Below, piece by piece: positions 23,257 to 35,129 of a DNA stretch of 64,000 bases. The stretch's first letter is position 1; every line of letters begins with the position of its first letter. The DNA lies in contig CAJNDS010002625.1 in NCBI GenBank assembly GCA_905221605.1, forward strand, positions 40,001 to 104,000. Reading direction: 5' to 3'. Source of the stretch: Symbiodinium natans. Taxonomy: Eukaryota > Sar > Dinophyceae > Suessiales > Symbiodiniaceae. The position numbers were made by a program, and so were the translations under genes. Below the pieces are notes generated by a model. It made no database searches. It saw only the letters and a program-made list of their open reading frames with translations, and was not told where the DNA came from.

Positions 23257-23800
23257 AACCCCACCCCCCCACACCCACCCCCCCACCCCCCCCACCCCAC
23301 CCCCCCCCCCCCCACCCACCCACCCCCCACCCCCCCGTTTTTTTCCCTCGGTGGACTGGACCCAGAGGAATCAACCCACCCCCACCCCACCCCCACCCCC
23401 ACCCCCACCCCCCCACCCCCACCCCCACCCCCACCCCACCCCCACCCCACCCAGACCCCACCACCCCACCCCCCCCCACCCCCACCCCCACCCCACCCCC
23501 CCCACCCCACCCCCACCCCCACCCACACCCCACCCCACCCCCCACCACCACCCCCACCCCACCCCCACCCCCCCCCCCCACCCCCCCCCACCCCCCCCAC
23601 CCCCACCCCCACCCCCCCCCCCCCACCCCACCCGCCCCCCCACCCCCCCCCCCCCCACCCCCACCCCCCCCCCCCCCACCCCACCCCCCCACCCCACCCC
23701 CTCCCCCCACCCCACCCCACCCCCCCACCCCACCCCCACCCCACCCGCCCCCCACCCCACCCCCCCACCCCACCCCCACCCCACCCCCACCCCACCCCAG
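23257..23800. repeat. CCCCAC low-complexity tract
   Basis: About 540 bp of C runs separated by single A residues (G-rich on the minus strand). Pro/His-rich and Gly/Trp/Val-rich frames on the two strands are by-products. A 54 bp non-repeat island lies at about 23337-23390. Confidence 0.95.
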
Positions 23801-23997
23801 GGCACTGGTGGTGGCCATTAAATAATCAGAATAGGCCTAGTACATTGAGATACGGACCACAAGCCACTACTGTTAGGCATTTTCCCGACCCCTATGTTAG
23901 GCCGGCTGAAGTGCTGCAAGTCGCTGTGAACTCTGTTTCGTTCAGCGCGCCGCCGCTCTTTACTTCGCCATCTTGTCCGAGCACCTGCACACCAAGA

Positions 23998-24091
23998 GGG
24001 TTTAGGGTTTAGGGTTTAGGGTTTAGGGTTTAGGGTTTAGGGTTTAGGGTTTAGGGTTTAGGGTTTAGGGTTTAGGGTTTAGGGTTTAGGG
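23998..24091. repeat. Telomere-type TTTAGGG array
   Basis: About 13 perfect tandem TTTAGGG units. Confidence 0.95.
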
Positions 24092-24125
24092 AGTACTGTG
24101 GGGTCAAGCTGTCATTCGCACGCGT

Positions 24126-24574
24126 TCAGTCAGGGAAAGCCTGCTGGATGCTGCTTACCCACTCACCACATCTGCGCATCATCGCAGCATTAAAGTGAGC
24201 TAGGAATAATACCTCACAGCCCTCACAATGTAGGACAAGGTGCGCAAACATTCCGCGCAAGGATCGGTTCTTTCCAGGCTTCTGCCACGCGCTGTCGCAA
24301 GACGTCAACTGTGTCCTCCTCCTTCAGCTGAAAACCTCAGCCGCTTGTGAAACTCAGTAGCATTGAGAATCGAATCCCTTGTGACGATACTGTAAGGACT
24401 CCCGGCCCACCACACCCCCCCACCCTCCACGCCCGAAGAATGGACGTTGACATCCCAAGCTTTCAACCCATGAAGCCTACATGAACAGCCTGAGGGCCAG
24501 GCAATATTTCTGTCCGGACAGGCAGCGAACATCGACACTGCGCATGTTGCAGGGACTCTCTTCGGCTTTTGCAC
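24126..24574 (-). CDS. Candidate exons, possibly a ubiquitin-like domain
   Basis: On the minus strand, near 24545-24490, the sequence reads RSVDVRCLSGQKYCLAL followed by an AG|GC donor. Near 24325-24265 it reads LKEEDTVDVLRQRVAEAW after a TTTTCAG acceptor. Together they resemble the first beta-hairpin and the alpha-helix of ubiquitin-like domains common in dinoflagellate proteins. The phases of the two pieces do not fit with the obvious junctions, so either another exon is missing or the match is chance. Confidence 0.3.
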
Positions 24575-25983
24575 AAGCCTGGTGTTAGTCTGCAGTGTAC
24601 GACCATGAGTCCACGGATGTAAGGACTTAGATTTGGCAGGTTAGTTTGGAAGACAATGTACCGGACGTGATGCCTGCATGCTTGCTATTGTTGCAAGGTG
24701 CTTTGCGCTTTGGCAGCTGGGTGTCATTCTTGACATCTTGGGCGTCTAGGTCAGAAGCCGTGCATAGCTGAAGACGCGCCAGCAAGCATTGTTGCAGCTT
24801 CGTGCCATGGCAGCCGCTAGCCAGCCCTCAGAATCGCGCTGCTGAGACTCAAGTGTTTCGAGAACATCGGCTGCCGGCGGTGCAGCTTGCAGGCTTCGTG
24901 CTGCAGCTCCACTGCGCTGTACATGTGCAAACATGGGCAGCAGTCTTCCTATCCTACGAGCAACCCCCCAGCTTGGAAGCACATGAAGGCCAGGGGCTAC
25001 TCGAAGATGCTCATGTAAACCATGTCATAGCTACGTTCTTGCAAGCAGGAAGTGGGCAGTAAAAGAAGTTGCCCACAACCCTATTCGGATAGATGCCTTC
25101 ACACATGTGGGATGTCTAGCAATTGTCAAGGAGGCCACGGCAGCAACCCATCCTGCCGTAAATGTATGTACAAGCAGCCGCACAACTGTCCTTTCGGGAC
25201 TGCACTCTTGTTCACGGGAGCGATGAAATACTAATTTCAAGCCTAGAGTAGTATCAAACATGAGTTCAAAGCCTCAAAGGATTTGTGCATTCCCACGGCT
25301 CTAACCGGCTGAAAGCCGGGTAGAGGTCGTCCCCCCAAATGTGGACACTACACGGCCTGACCAAACTCCAACTCATTGGTTGGCATATATTGACATGGCG
25401 AAGTTCAGCATGGATGTTGTGTACATGTCGTGCTGTGAGGCGCGAATGAGATTTGGGTCCGCCACGTCGGCAACATCCCTACGCACGCAGTGCACGGGGA
25501 CTTGAAGCCATAAAGCCCAAAATATCCAGAATAAGCCCATCTGAACCCCTCACCAGAAGCCCCGTAGACCTGATGGTGTAGCCATAGGCTATCGAAGATT
25601 CACCGGAGAAGCTATGAGTCGACCAGCCCCTGAGTGCCTCATTGCTTGGGCAGCATGCGAAAAACCCTGGAAGATGTAGGAGGTACCTGGGGCAACCAGG
25701 TAGCCATGGCGCTGTACACACGCATGCAATGATTCGCGCGTTTACCTTCTTCAGTCCTCATATACCTAAGGTCCTAGTTGCAAGCAGACTTCTTAAGGGG
25801 CTAAAGAAGGCTAGCTAGGTCTAGGTATGTAAGGACGAATATGTGAATGGGGGGTTTATATCGTTGGGGTTGGGCATTGCGGTAGGATCCTGCGGCTAAT
25901 GCCGGCAAAGTGTGCAAATGCGTCGGGGCACAGGTCGCACAATGCCATCAAGGATGTAGACCTGCCATTTCTGCCCTAGAGAT

Positions 25984-26380
25984 TTAGGGTTTCAGGGTTT
26001 AGGGTTTAGGGTTTAGGGTTTAGGGTCTAGGGTCTAGGGTCTAGGGTTTAGGGTTCAGGGTTCAGGGTTCAGGGTTCAGGGTTCAGGGTTCAGGGTTCAG
26101 GGTTCAGGGTTCAGGGTTCAGGGTGGGTTCAGGGTTCGGGTTCAGGGTTCAGGGTTTCAGGGTTCAGGGTTTTCAGGGTTCAGGGTTCAGGGTTCAGGGT
26201 TAGGGTTCAGGGTTCAGGGTTCAGGGTTCAGGGTTTAGGGTTTAGGGTTTAGGGTTTAGGGTTTAGGGTTTAGGGTTTAGGGTTTAGGGTTTAGGGTTTA
26301 GGGTTTAGGGTTTAGGGTTTAGGGTTTAGGGTTTAGGGTTTAGGGTTTAGGGTTTAGGGTTTAGGGTTTAGGGTTTAGGA
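25984..26380. repeat. Mixed TTTAGGG / TTCAGGG array
   Basis: About 400 bp. TTTAGGG units flank a central block (about 26047-26235) in which the unit is TTCAGGG with occasional length variants, and a homogeneous TTTAGGG run follows to 26380. Confidence 0.95.
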
Positions 26381-26605
26381 TGACCAACCACCAACCCCAG
26401 CCCCAGGAAGATCCAGGAGGGTCATCGTCCGGGGACTGGGGCACCGTGGTTTCTAAGTCGTCTTTTTTTAGTTGATCAGAACGAACTAAAATACTCAATT
26501 TATTACATTCTACTATGTACTTACATGAATATTCTCGTATCGTCTACAGGTTCTACATATGGTCACGTCTCGAAATTAGGGCCCCCTTTCGAAAAGAGGG
26601 ACGTT

Positions 26606-26648
<43 letters not shown>

Positions 26649-28547
26649 ATAGTAGGATTCCCCTCTCATAAGGACCTCAAAAAGATGCCCCCCGGGAACC
26701 CCCAAAAAAACAACCACCCGGAACCCTAGATTGTCCGCCATTTCAGCCCATTTGCCCTGTCTGCTCTTCACCCACCTCCGCCTGCTGGGCTGCACCTGTC
26801 CTCGTCAAGTCACGGGTTTAGGGTCTATAGGGTTTGGGGTTTGGGGTTTAGGGTTTAAGGTTTGGGGTCTAGGGTTTATAGGTTGTAGGGTTTAGGGTTT
26901 AGGGTGCGTGGGCATGCACTCTCAACTGGACGAGCTACCTATCATGTTCTAAGTGGCGTCTGGATCACTCCCATGTACGATTACTGTAGCATGACTGCGT
27001 TCAAAACAAGCGGGAAATTACTCACCTATTACCTATTACTCAAGATCGGCCTTGCAAGCCGCGACTGGCGAAGTATCGCGAAGTCGATGTCCACGCAGTC
27101 GCTGGTGTCTTGCTTTGGGCCTCCAGCGCCCGCAAAGAACAGCGCAGAGTCACAAAACCCCCTAAAACCCTAAACCCCAAACCCTAAACCCAGAACTGCG
27201 CGCTGGAAACATAGGGCCCCTGCCGTGGCTCGTTTTAAATGTTGCGCAAGGCATTGCCTGGACAGGGAGCTTCCCTCTACACCCCACGCACTCCCTCTCA
27301 GCCCCAGGCACCCTGTAGAAACCATAAAGGTCACATGAGTCATATGATGTAGGGTATGTATTTCTTGTACTCCCAAAAGGACACCCGGATATACACTCAC
27401 CAATATTCAAAAGGAACCTTATCTACACTCACCAGTAACAGTAATATAATCCCTACTTCATATGCTCATGCCCCATGTAAAAGTGCGGCCCTCTAGTAAT
27501 ACTCTAAAAGCAAACCTACGCTGTAGTCCCATAGACCTCCCCCCTGCTAAGCCTCGAACCCTATCCATAAACAAACTCCTAAACCCTAAGCCCTAAACTC
27601 TGACGTGCTAAACCCCTACCTTACAGTCCCAAACTCCCTGGGACTCTTCCGTCCATGCATACATACAAACAGAAGGTACCCTTAGATGGCACCTCCCCCC
27701 CCCACCCAACCCCGTGCTACAACTCAAGCCACCTGTGATTTTGCATCTGAAAGCTGCAAGGTCAGACAAAAACACGGTTTTTTTTGAAATTACAGGTTGA
27801 AGATTGCAGGAACACCTTCTGTGCAGTCTTCAATCTTCAAACTTCGGCTTTCAAAAACAGAATTGACGCGTGGTGCACTTCGCTGAACAGGTCTGCCGTT
27901 TACTTGGACCCGAAGTCGTGCGCTGAGTCTGGAATCTGAAAATGAAGGACAGCGACTTGGGACACTCGTGCGCGAGCCGCGCCAGATGCGTACGCGATGC
28001 AGCATTGCTGCTCTCACTGCTGGTCTTATTTTGCTTGTGATATGCATTCTCCCCCCCCTCCCCCGCCCCCGCTAGTCTTGTTGTTTTAATCTTGTTTAAC
28101 GCCGTCGCTCGAAACGCATGTCGCCCTCCGAAACTACCAGTTCATGATGTTTTTATACACCTCTTACACTTTTGTATATGCGCGCATATACAGCATCTCA
28201 CTTTATATGACGATCTCTCAGAAATCCGAAGTGCATACGCAACTCATCTGCAAAAACCCATCGTCGTTTCAATGGCTTTTTGAAGCAGATTCCCATGATA
28301 CTGCTCATCATTCATTCTACCCTTATATGCCATACGCATGTTCCACCATCACCATAACAACACGAACATGCACACGCACAGAAACATAGCTTCTCTACAA
28401 ACGGAAAGATGCGGAACAACTTTAAACAGTCTCGAAAGTTTCGTGGACCTCCTGGGACCACCTCCCCCGAGATGCTGTCATAGGAAAATTCCCATACGAG
28501 GCCCACAGCAGCCCTGCCCCCTCCCGCTCCCCCCCCACCCCCCACCC

Positions 28548-28670
28548 CCAAACCCCAAACCCTAAACCCTAAACCCCAAACCCTAAACCCTAAACCCTGA
28601 ACCCTGAACCCCAAACCCTAAACCCCAAACCCCAGACCCCAAACCCTAAACCCTAAACCCTAAACCCCCC
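28548..28670. repeat. CCCTAAA / CCCCAAA array
   Basis: Imperfect telomere-type units with CCCCAAA and CCCTGAA variants. Confidence 0.9.
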
Positions 28671-29761
28671 CCCTCAAAGAAACAAAAAGACATGAATCTG
28701 AGATCCGGTCCAAGGTTGGCCCATGCTGCGCTGTCAGGGCACCGCTGCCCAAGGGCCGGTCCTGGCTCGCGCTTGGGGCCCTTGGTGTTAGTAAGGGTTT
28801 AGGGTTTAGGGTTTAGGGTTTAGGGTCTAGGGTTTAGGGTTTAGGGTTTAGGGTTTAGGGTTCAGGGTTTGGAGCTCTTGCTGTTTAGGGTTCTTGCTGT
28901 TTAGGGTTCTTGCTGTTTAGGGTTCTTGCTGTTTAGGGCGCTGTTTCGGGTTCTTGCTGTTTAGGGCGCTGTTTAGGGTTCTTGCTGTTTAGGGTTCTTG
29001 CTGTTTAGGGTTTCGGGCTTCTGACAGGTTCGGAAGAGTTCCTTTCAGGGCTCAGGGTTCCTTGCGGCTTTCTTCAGGGTTCAACCTGAGAGCAGAGGCA
29101 GCATGAATTCCAGACCAGGCGTTGACAGGGTCTCAAAGGTGTGATGTTTTAGGGTTTAGGGTTTAGGGTTTAGGGTTTAGGGTTTAGGGTTTAGGGTTTA
29201 GGGTTTAGGGTTTAGGGGGTTCATAGAGGCCAGGATGAATGGTGTGAGCGAACCTGTCACAGCTCAAGACCAAATGAAAGCATTGGGGTTCTTTAGGCTC
29301 TTGGCGCTCTCGGGGGCTTGTTGAGGCTTCTTAGGGTTTGCGGGGGTTTGGTCTGGGGCTGACTAATTAAGATGTTTCGGGTTTAGGGTGTGCAGGGTGT
29401 AGGGTACCATCATCCTATTGCCGCCGACCTCAAAACTAGCACTACCGTGCCACATTCAAACTGCAACTGTGATGTCCAATGGGCAGTCGCAAGCAAAGAG
29501 GGTGCATGCGCATCATACTAATTCTGCTTTACGATTAATTAAGGTTGCGAATATCTAGTGTGAATATTGTGGACAATTATTGCTCATTTTGAAAATCTTG
29601 CTAACATTGAAAATCTTGTTAATCTCGTTTCTCGACTGTCAGCACTTGCCTATTGTTAGCATGATAGCCAGTGTGAAAACTGTGGATACTGTGCAAAATC
29701 TGATGAACACAGAACCGAGGGCCATGCCGGTGCCAACCCTAAACTTGAAACACTGCAAGGC

Positions 29762-29928
29762 TAAGGGGGTATAAGGAGGGACCCCCAGAAGGGGCCCCTT
29801 AATCTTATTCCCCTTTATAACCCTCTACTATCTACCTTGAATAGTCCCTATATACCTGAGTAGCCCCCTAAATGACCCCTAAAGAACCCCTGAGGTCCCT
29901 TGTAAGGGTCCCTCCCTTAGTCCCTTGA
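29762..29928. repeat. Short inverted-repeat element, family F copy 2
   Basis: Shares the layout and most blocks of 219-362: a GGGACCCCCAGAAGGGGCCCC start, an internal TCTTATTCCC and GTCCCTATATACCT, and a CTTGTAAGGGTCCCTCCCTTAG end. Confidence 0.55.
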
Positions 29929-30332
29929 GAGGTCGATGGCCTGGCGACTCGGTTTTGGAAGTGGGGGCGTCGTTGGGACCGCACCTGCCACCACTTGCGC
30001 CCACTTGAGCCTTTCACTTCCAGATCCCGACCCCCCCTTGATAAACCCTAAACCCTAAACCCTACACCCTACACCCTACACCCTAAGCCCTAAACCCCAA
30101 AGCCTAAACCTGAACCCTCAAACCTAAACCCTAAACCCTAAACCCTAAACCCTAAACCCTAAACCCCAAACCCAGCTCAGTGAGACAACTTCCGACCTGG
30201 CAGTCGCTGTTGTGGAGCGGGGGCGGCCTTGAGAAAGCTGGCATATCTGTTAGAGCTGTGGCCTCAAGTTAGCAGCTAACTCAAGTAGGGTTTAGGGTTC
30301 AGGGTTTAGGGTTTAAGGTTTAGGGTTTAGGG

Positions 30333-30630
30333 TAGGGGGTACCTTATTGAGGTCTCTACTATAAGGGAATCCACTGTTCGGGGTCTATATCAGGGGACCC
30401 TTATTTTCGTAAACCCCCCTATGGTTACTTCTCTAAGTTATGGTCCATTTTGGGGGTCCTTATTGTAAGGCGGCCCGTCTTGTTTAGGGTACCCCAAGAA
30501 GGGGCCACAATTTAGAGACCAAGTGGGCGTTTCCTAAATTCGGGGTACCTTACTGGATCCTCATGACAAGGGAACCGTACTATTTTGGTGTCTATACTAT
30601 TGGGGGTCCCTCATTCTCGGAAACCCTCAA
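30333..30630. repeat. Two family B element copies
   Basis: Copy at 30333-30420 (GGGGGTACCTTATTGAGG to TTTTCGTAAACCCCCC) and a fuller copy at 30525-30630 (GGGCGTTTCCTAAATTCGGGG to TTCTCGGAAACCCTC), separated by a related G-rich stretch. Confidence 0.6.
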
Positions 30631-33600
30631 GTGACTAAACGCATCAAGCAGCACCCTCCCTACAAACCTACCATGTGGGAGGTTCGGGTCTCCATTAATC
30701 GCTTCATGTTTTACACTTGCATGTTGCGTTTGTGTTGATTGCTTCATCTATATGTATGCACCTAGCTTTGTTGCATACAATTTACACATATACACCTATT
30801 CATGTCTATACAGTCACTTTAACGTACGGTGCCGAGAAAGGCCCACCAACTTAGCTCTACCTTCCATGCTCAACCGGAGGTCTTGGGCAGCGTGGCCTGG
30901 CTGGCCACGCGCAGTTGCCGTAAGTTTGCTCCTGACGCCCGCGAATTGGGGTTTAGGGTTTAGGGTTTAGGGCTTAGGGCTTAGGGTTTAGGGTTTAGGG
31001 GGTGTGGTAGGTTCTACGGTAGGCCACGGTACGTTGCGGTAAGTCATGGGCCCTCTTTGGCCTCGTTTCACAAGAGAGCTGTTCACTTATCACTGAAAAA
31101 GCTCCAGTGTTCCAAATCAGCATCCCACCCAGCCTCTGCACAGGGACCTGACACGATCATGCGGGCGGCTATGAAAACTACGATCCCTTTCTGGGGTAAG
31201 TTACCCCAAAATATTTTGGTGCCGTGTTATACTAGGGATCCAAAAAGGGAACCATGGTTCTGACAGCCACCCATGCAGCTTCAACGACGCGCACCGCGGA
31301 GCCGCACGTGTCTCACCGGCCTGCTCAGCAGCCCCGCAGCTGCGAAGGCTGTAATTCCCAGGCCAATCACAGCTGTGCCCTGGCAACTTACAAGGGGATC
31401 GTGGCCAAAGGATGCCTGAAATTTGAGTCCGAAAGAGCACAACGGTTTCTCAACAGGCAAGGCCCACCTGGAGGTTGTGCGGGGATGCTTGCTTCCCTGC
31501 CTCCTGCTCAGGCTTCCGGGATTCTTCGCACATCTGCGCACATTGCTGACATAGGGGGAGAACTGGGTAGAACTCTGATTTTTAGAGCTCCTCAGAGCTT
31601 GCCTGTGCCAGGGTGCAGTCCGGTACCATGCCCGCACCCGGACCAACACCCAGGCCCTTCTCAGCAAGCTCGCCCCTGAGCCCGTGCTGCCAGAGAGTCT
31701 GCAACAAGGAGCTCCCCTCCTTCCCAAGAGACAGCTTCTTTGCCGAGTTGCAGAGTTGCCGGGGTAAATGCCTCTGGCTCTGGTTGACTCTCCATCTCCT
31801 TGCTGTCCCAAAGGCAAGGCATCTCGACCGGAAACATGCCAACAGGGTCCCGGGCGGGCAGTGACGGAACTGCAGAATCCACCCAATCCTGCGCAAGGAT
31901 TTCGTCTCTTGGGGCATGTTGGCTTCGCGCAGCACAGCAAACGAGCGCCTTCGGACTCGGCAAGGGCACGGAGGGCGGTCCGCATGGTTCTCCGCATGGT
32001 TCTGGGTGGCAAGAGCGCCACAATGCCCCCACAAAAACCCTAAACCCTAAACCCCTCCATGGACCTCCCTTAAACGCCCCTGAACCCTAAACTCTAAACC
32101 CCAAAAACAACAAAAACAACAAAAACGCCACACAGAGACACAAGAAAAAAGGAGGCACAGCGCCTGCAATCGTCTTCCCCGCGGCCGGCGCCGGGGGGGC
32201 GGGACCTGCACATCCCCACACATTCTCTCCCTCCAGCATTCTTTCTTGTGTTATAAATGCTGTTGCAAATAACACTGGTGAAGCGTAATAAAATACTATT
32301 AATAATAGTAACAATAATAGTAACAATAATAACTATTTAAAAATAAATACAGATACAAATGCAAATGTAAATATACATATAAATACAAATAAGAAGAAGA
32401 AGAATAATCATAATAATAATAATAATAGCAACTCAAACAATCATCATTCCCAGCATACTCCTCCAACCTTCAGGCGCTCTCGCCAAGAAGCGTCCTTGAA
32501 GGCAGCGAGAACGGAGGGACTTTCGTTTCTCTGGTTCGCTCTACTGGCAGCCCAATGCCCTAAACCCCAACCCTAAACCCTAAACCCTAAACCCTAAACC
32601 CTAAACCCTAAACCGTTGCGCACCTGCAGCGAGGCCAAGTCCAAGTAGCGCCGCGCCGGCAACTACATAGCCTGGGCATGGCAAGAATGCAAGGACTTCT
32701 TGGGAGAGGACATTTGGGCAGAAGTTTCAAAAGCCGCGGCCACGCAAGCCCTGTAGTCTGTTTGCAAGGGCAGAGGCACCTATCCTGCCAGGCACAAATT
32801 GTTCTGGCATTTCTGGCAGATCCTGGAGACCAAGAGAGCCAGCAGAGAGCAGAGAACAACAGCGGAAGCGGCCATGTACCCCCCATGACCCACATGCGCT
32901 CCACGAAGCACCTGTAAGGTCTGTGTCGCAGCACTTGCCAGTGATGGCAGGGTTTGCCTCAGGAAGGGGGCACGATGTGGCGTGACACAATGGCACAAGC
33001 TCAGCAGTCAGCTTGGTCACGTTGACGCTTCTTCCGCATTTCCAATAAAGTACCTCGGTTTCGGCACCGGCTCATGAGAATCATCAGGATTCTCTTGAGC
33101 CAAGATGCCAGTCGGCTTGATCGCCTAGGCCCTCCATAGCTAATCGCAGCCGTGGCTTGATGCTAAAATAGCTGCGCGCAGCGGCCGGGTGACGTAGCGT
33201 GCGGTTGCATGGAAGATGCAGTGCTTGGACAAGCTGCGCGCAGGGGCTGACCGTGCCATAGAATGCAATGTCGAAGAGAAACCAGCAGCCCGCCGTTCCT
33301 CGGCTACATTGAATCTACATTCTGCTCCTAGCAGCTTGTGTTGTAGGCCCCACGCCTACCAGGAGCTGCCAGTTACGCGGGTCACCCAAGTTTCCTCCTC
33401 AGAAACGTCTTACAAAACAATCTGCAAACGAAGGTTGCCATGAAGGAACTTGAGCTCCAACCCTCGCAGGTTTAAGGTTTGAACGGCCTGGCGTCCGCGC
33501 CTCAGGTGCGGCATTCCGCATGACTGTTGGGGTCTTCGAACTGTGCAACTCAAGGTCGCTACCACAGAGTGGTGCTCCTGTTCTTGAGGCAGAAATCATG

Positions 33601-33754
33601 TTGGCCACCAGTCATGCAACCAGAATGCACGTCCTCCTCGTAGATGGAACATAGCAAGACCTTGCACTGTGCACTCTCTGACGACATGCGCCACTGCTTG
33701 ATGCCGACAGGGCTGCCTACCCGGCGTTTCAAGCCTCCAATCAAAGTTCCGCAC

Positions 33755-35129
33755 CACGAGAGCTGGTATGGCCCCGATGCCAAGCAGAATCCGGAACTGC
33801 ACCGAGGTAATGCCCTGGATTGCAAGGAGGCTTGTTGAGTGCTGGCGCGTGGCGCATCTGAGCCCACTTTGATCAACCCCAGATGGATGATGGCTTATTG
33901 CTTACTACATATTATCTACTGTGCGACTATATACTACTGCATGTTTGCTAGAAAAAGGGTACATCTCCGGCGTGCCTGACTCGGAGGCAAGCTTAGCAAC
34001 GGCAGCGCCAACCTGGTGTGTTGTCTGTCCGCGGTCGGCCGTGAACAGTCTCCACAGTGTCCACTTGGGATGCTCCCTCTTATACTAACAATCCTTAGTA
34101 GGGATTATAATTGGGGTTACTATAATATACTATAATCCTTATTAAGGACTGTTAGTATAAGGGTGAACATCCCAGGTGTCCACCTTCTGCTTAGGTGCGG
34201 ACAGGTAAGGAGCCAGCTGCCCGGGTCCCTGCCTTAGACTGGCTTGAGAGCGGCTGCAACATGCAACAGGCCCAGGGAGGTCTGTCTGGCTGCCCAGGCA
34301 CCAAAAAAATGCCTTCGCCGCACTGTTTGCTGCATCTACGGCACTCACCTCCAGTCGATCTGTATCTGGAGTCCCAGGAGTCCCCGGAGTGCTTGCACAT
34401 GCAAATTCGGAGCCGCCTCTCTGGCACCTTTCCCTGGCTGAGCGGCCTGGTCAGGGCCAAACCACGCATGTCTCCCAGCCACTGCGATGCTCCTGCCGAG
34501 CCTTGGCAGCACTAAGCGGGTAATTGCCACCCACCTGACAACTCCCGGATGAACAGTACTAATATTAATAATAATACTAATTATAATCACAATAGCAGTA
34601 GTAGTAATAACAATAATCACAATAGTATTCGTATCACCAGCTGAAACCTTCGCTTGGGTCGCTGCGCCAATCCCCATGACCAACCGGCTCACCGCTATCA
34701 TGGTCCTCTCGCTGCTGACTCATGTGGCCCAGCTCACTCAACCACTTGCCCTCACGCTACGGTCGCGGTCCAGATAGTCTCCGGCGAACCTTTGGGCATC
34801 TAAAGCAATCAATGGGTCTATACAGAGAGGGGAGTTAGTGCAAGTCATCCAAACATGCCCGCAAGACCCCAAGAGAGCAGTGACGATGCCAATGCACCGA
34901 AGGCCGCCAGTGCGTTGGTGACAATCTGCATAGGGTGAGTCTTCATGGTCGCAGCTTCAGCTTGGTCTTCGTTCAACACATCCGAGCGGGCGCGCCAATG
35001 CTGGTCGGACACCGAGCACGTCCCCCAAATACCTGGCTCTTTGTCAGCTGGTCTGCATCTCATGGGCTGCCCTCTCTTGAGCTTACCCCATTGTCAGCAT
35101 GCCCGCCACCGAGCCGATGAACACGGCTC
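33755..35129 (-). CDS. Major-facilitator transporter, several exons
   Basis: Minus-strand exons carry successive membrane segments in family order. Exon 35129-35087 reads AVFIGSVAGMLTMG (second helix, before the usual loop) and ends at a GG|GTAAGC donor. About 34925-34866 reads IVTNALAAFGALASSLLSWG after a GCAG acceptor (third helix). About 34710-34655 reads TMIAVSRLVMGIGAA (fourth helix with the conserved R..MGIG). An exon ending at 34349 reads LLGLQIQIDW with a GAG|GTGAGT donor. Exon 33796-33755 reads FRILLGIGAIPALV (sixth helix). This order and the R-LLG-GAIPAL text resemble PHO84-like phosphate or related MFS transporters; the substrate cannot be told. Not all junction phases close, so exons are missing, probably including the loop with the GR motif and the C-terminal half. 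Confidence 0.55.
34065..34175. repeat. Short palindromic element, family A copy 3, with 8-bp duplication
   Basis: TTGGGATGCTCCCTCTTATACTAAC...to...GTTAGTATAAGGGTGAACATCCCAG. The 8-mer GTGTCCAC flanks it directly on both sides (34057-34064 and 34176-34183). An 8 bp target duplication with short inverted ends is typical of non-autonomous hAT elements. It sits in the transporter region between exon candidates. Confidence 0.75.

Larger units (their letters stand above)
21126..24100. other. Array-rich stretch upstream of the Rho exons
   Basis: TTTAGGG/CCCTAAA arrays and variants (21324-21396, 21520-21627, 21781-21874, 23998-24091), the CCCCAAAA array, a family E element, a poly-CCCCAC tract and unassigned sequence. 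The missing 5' exons of the GTPase should lie here. Apart from 22252-22278 I could not place them. Confidence 0.5.
24575..33700. other. Long repeat-rich stretch with unassigned possible exons
   Basis: Contains arrays of TTTAGGG/TTCAGGG (25984-26380), a TTTAGGG/TTCTTGCTG mixture (28795-29015), a CCCTAAA array (28548-28670), family F and B elements, a poly-C/A tract (26606-26650) and AT-rich microsatellites (32290-32430). Exon-like minus-strand stretches without a recognised family lie near 24982-24746, 27150-27040, 31420-31290 (a hydrophobic segment with GLGITAFAAAG) and 32890-32790 (a hydrophobic segment). Some may be further exons of the transporter or of other genes in the cluster. Confidence 0.4.

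Noticed and set aside
23087-24012. Gly-rich and Pro/His-rich frames of 190-258 codons
   Set aside because: Low-complexity CCCCAC tract; all frames on both strands are open.
31281-32034. 246-codon minus-strand frame and its overlapping neighbours
   Set aside because: Ser/Arg/Pro-rich without a domain, with other long frames on both strands over the same bases; only the hydrophobic end (GLGITAFAAAG) looks possibly exonic.
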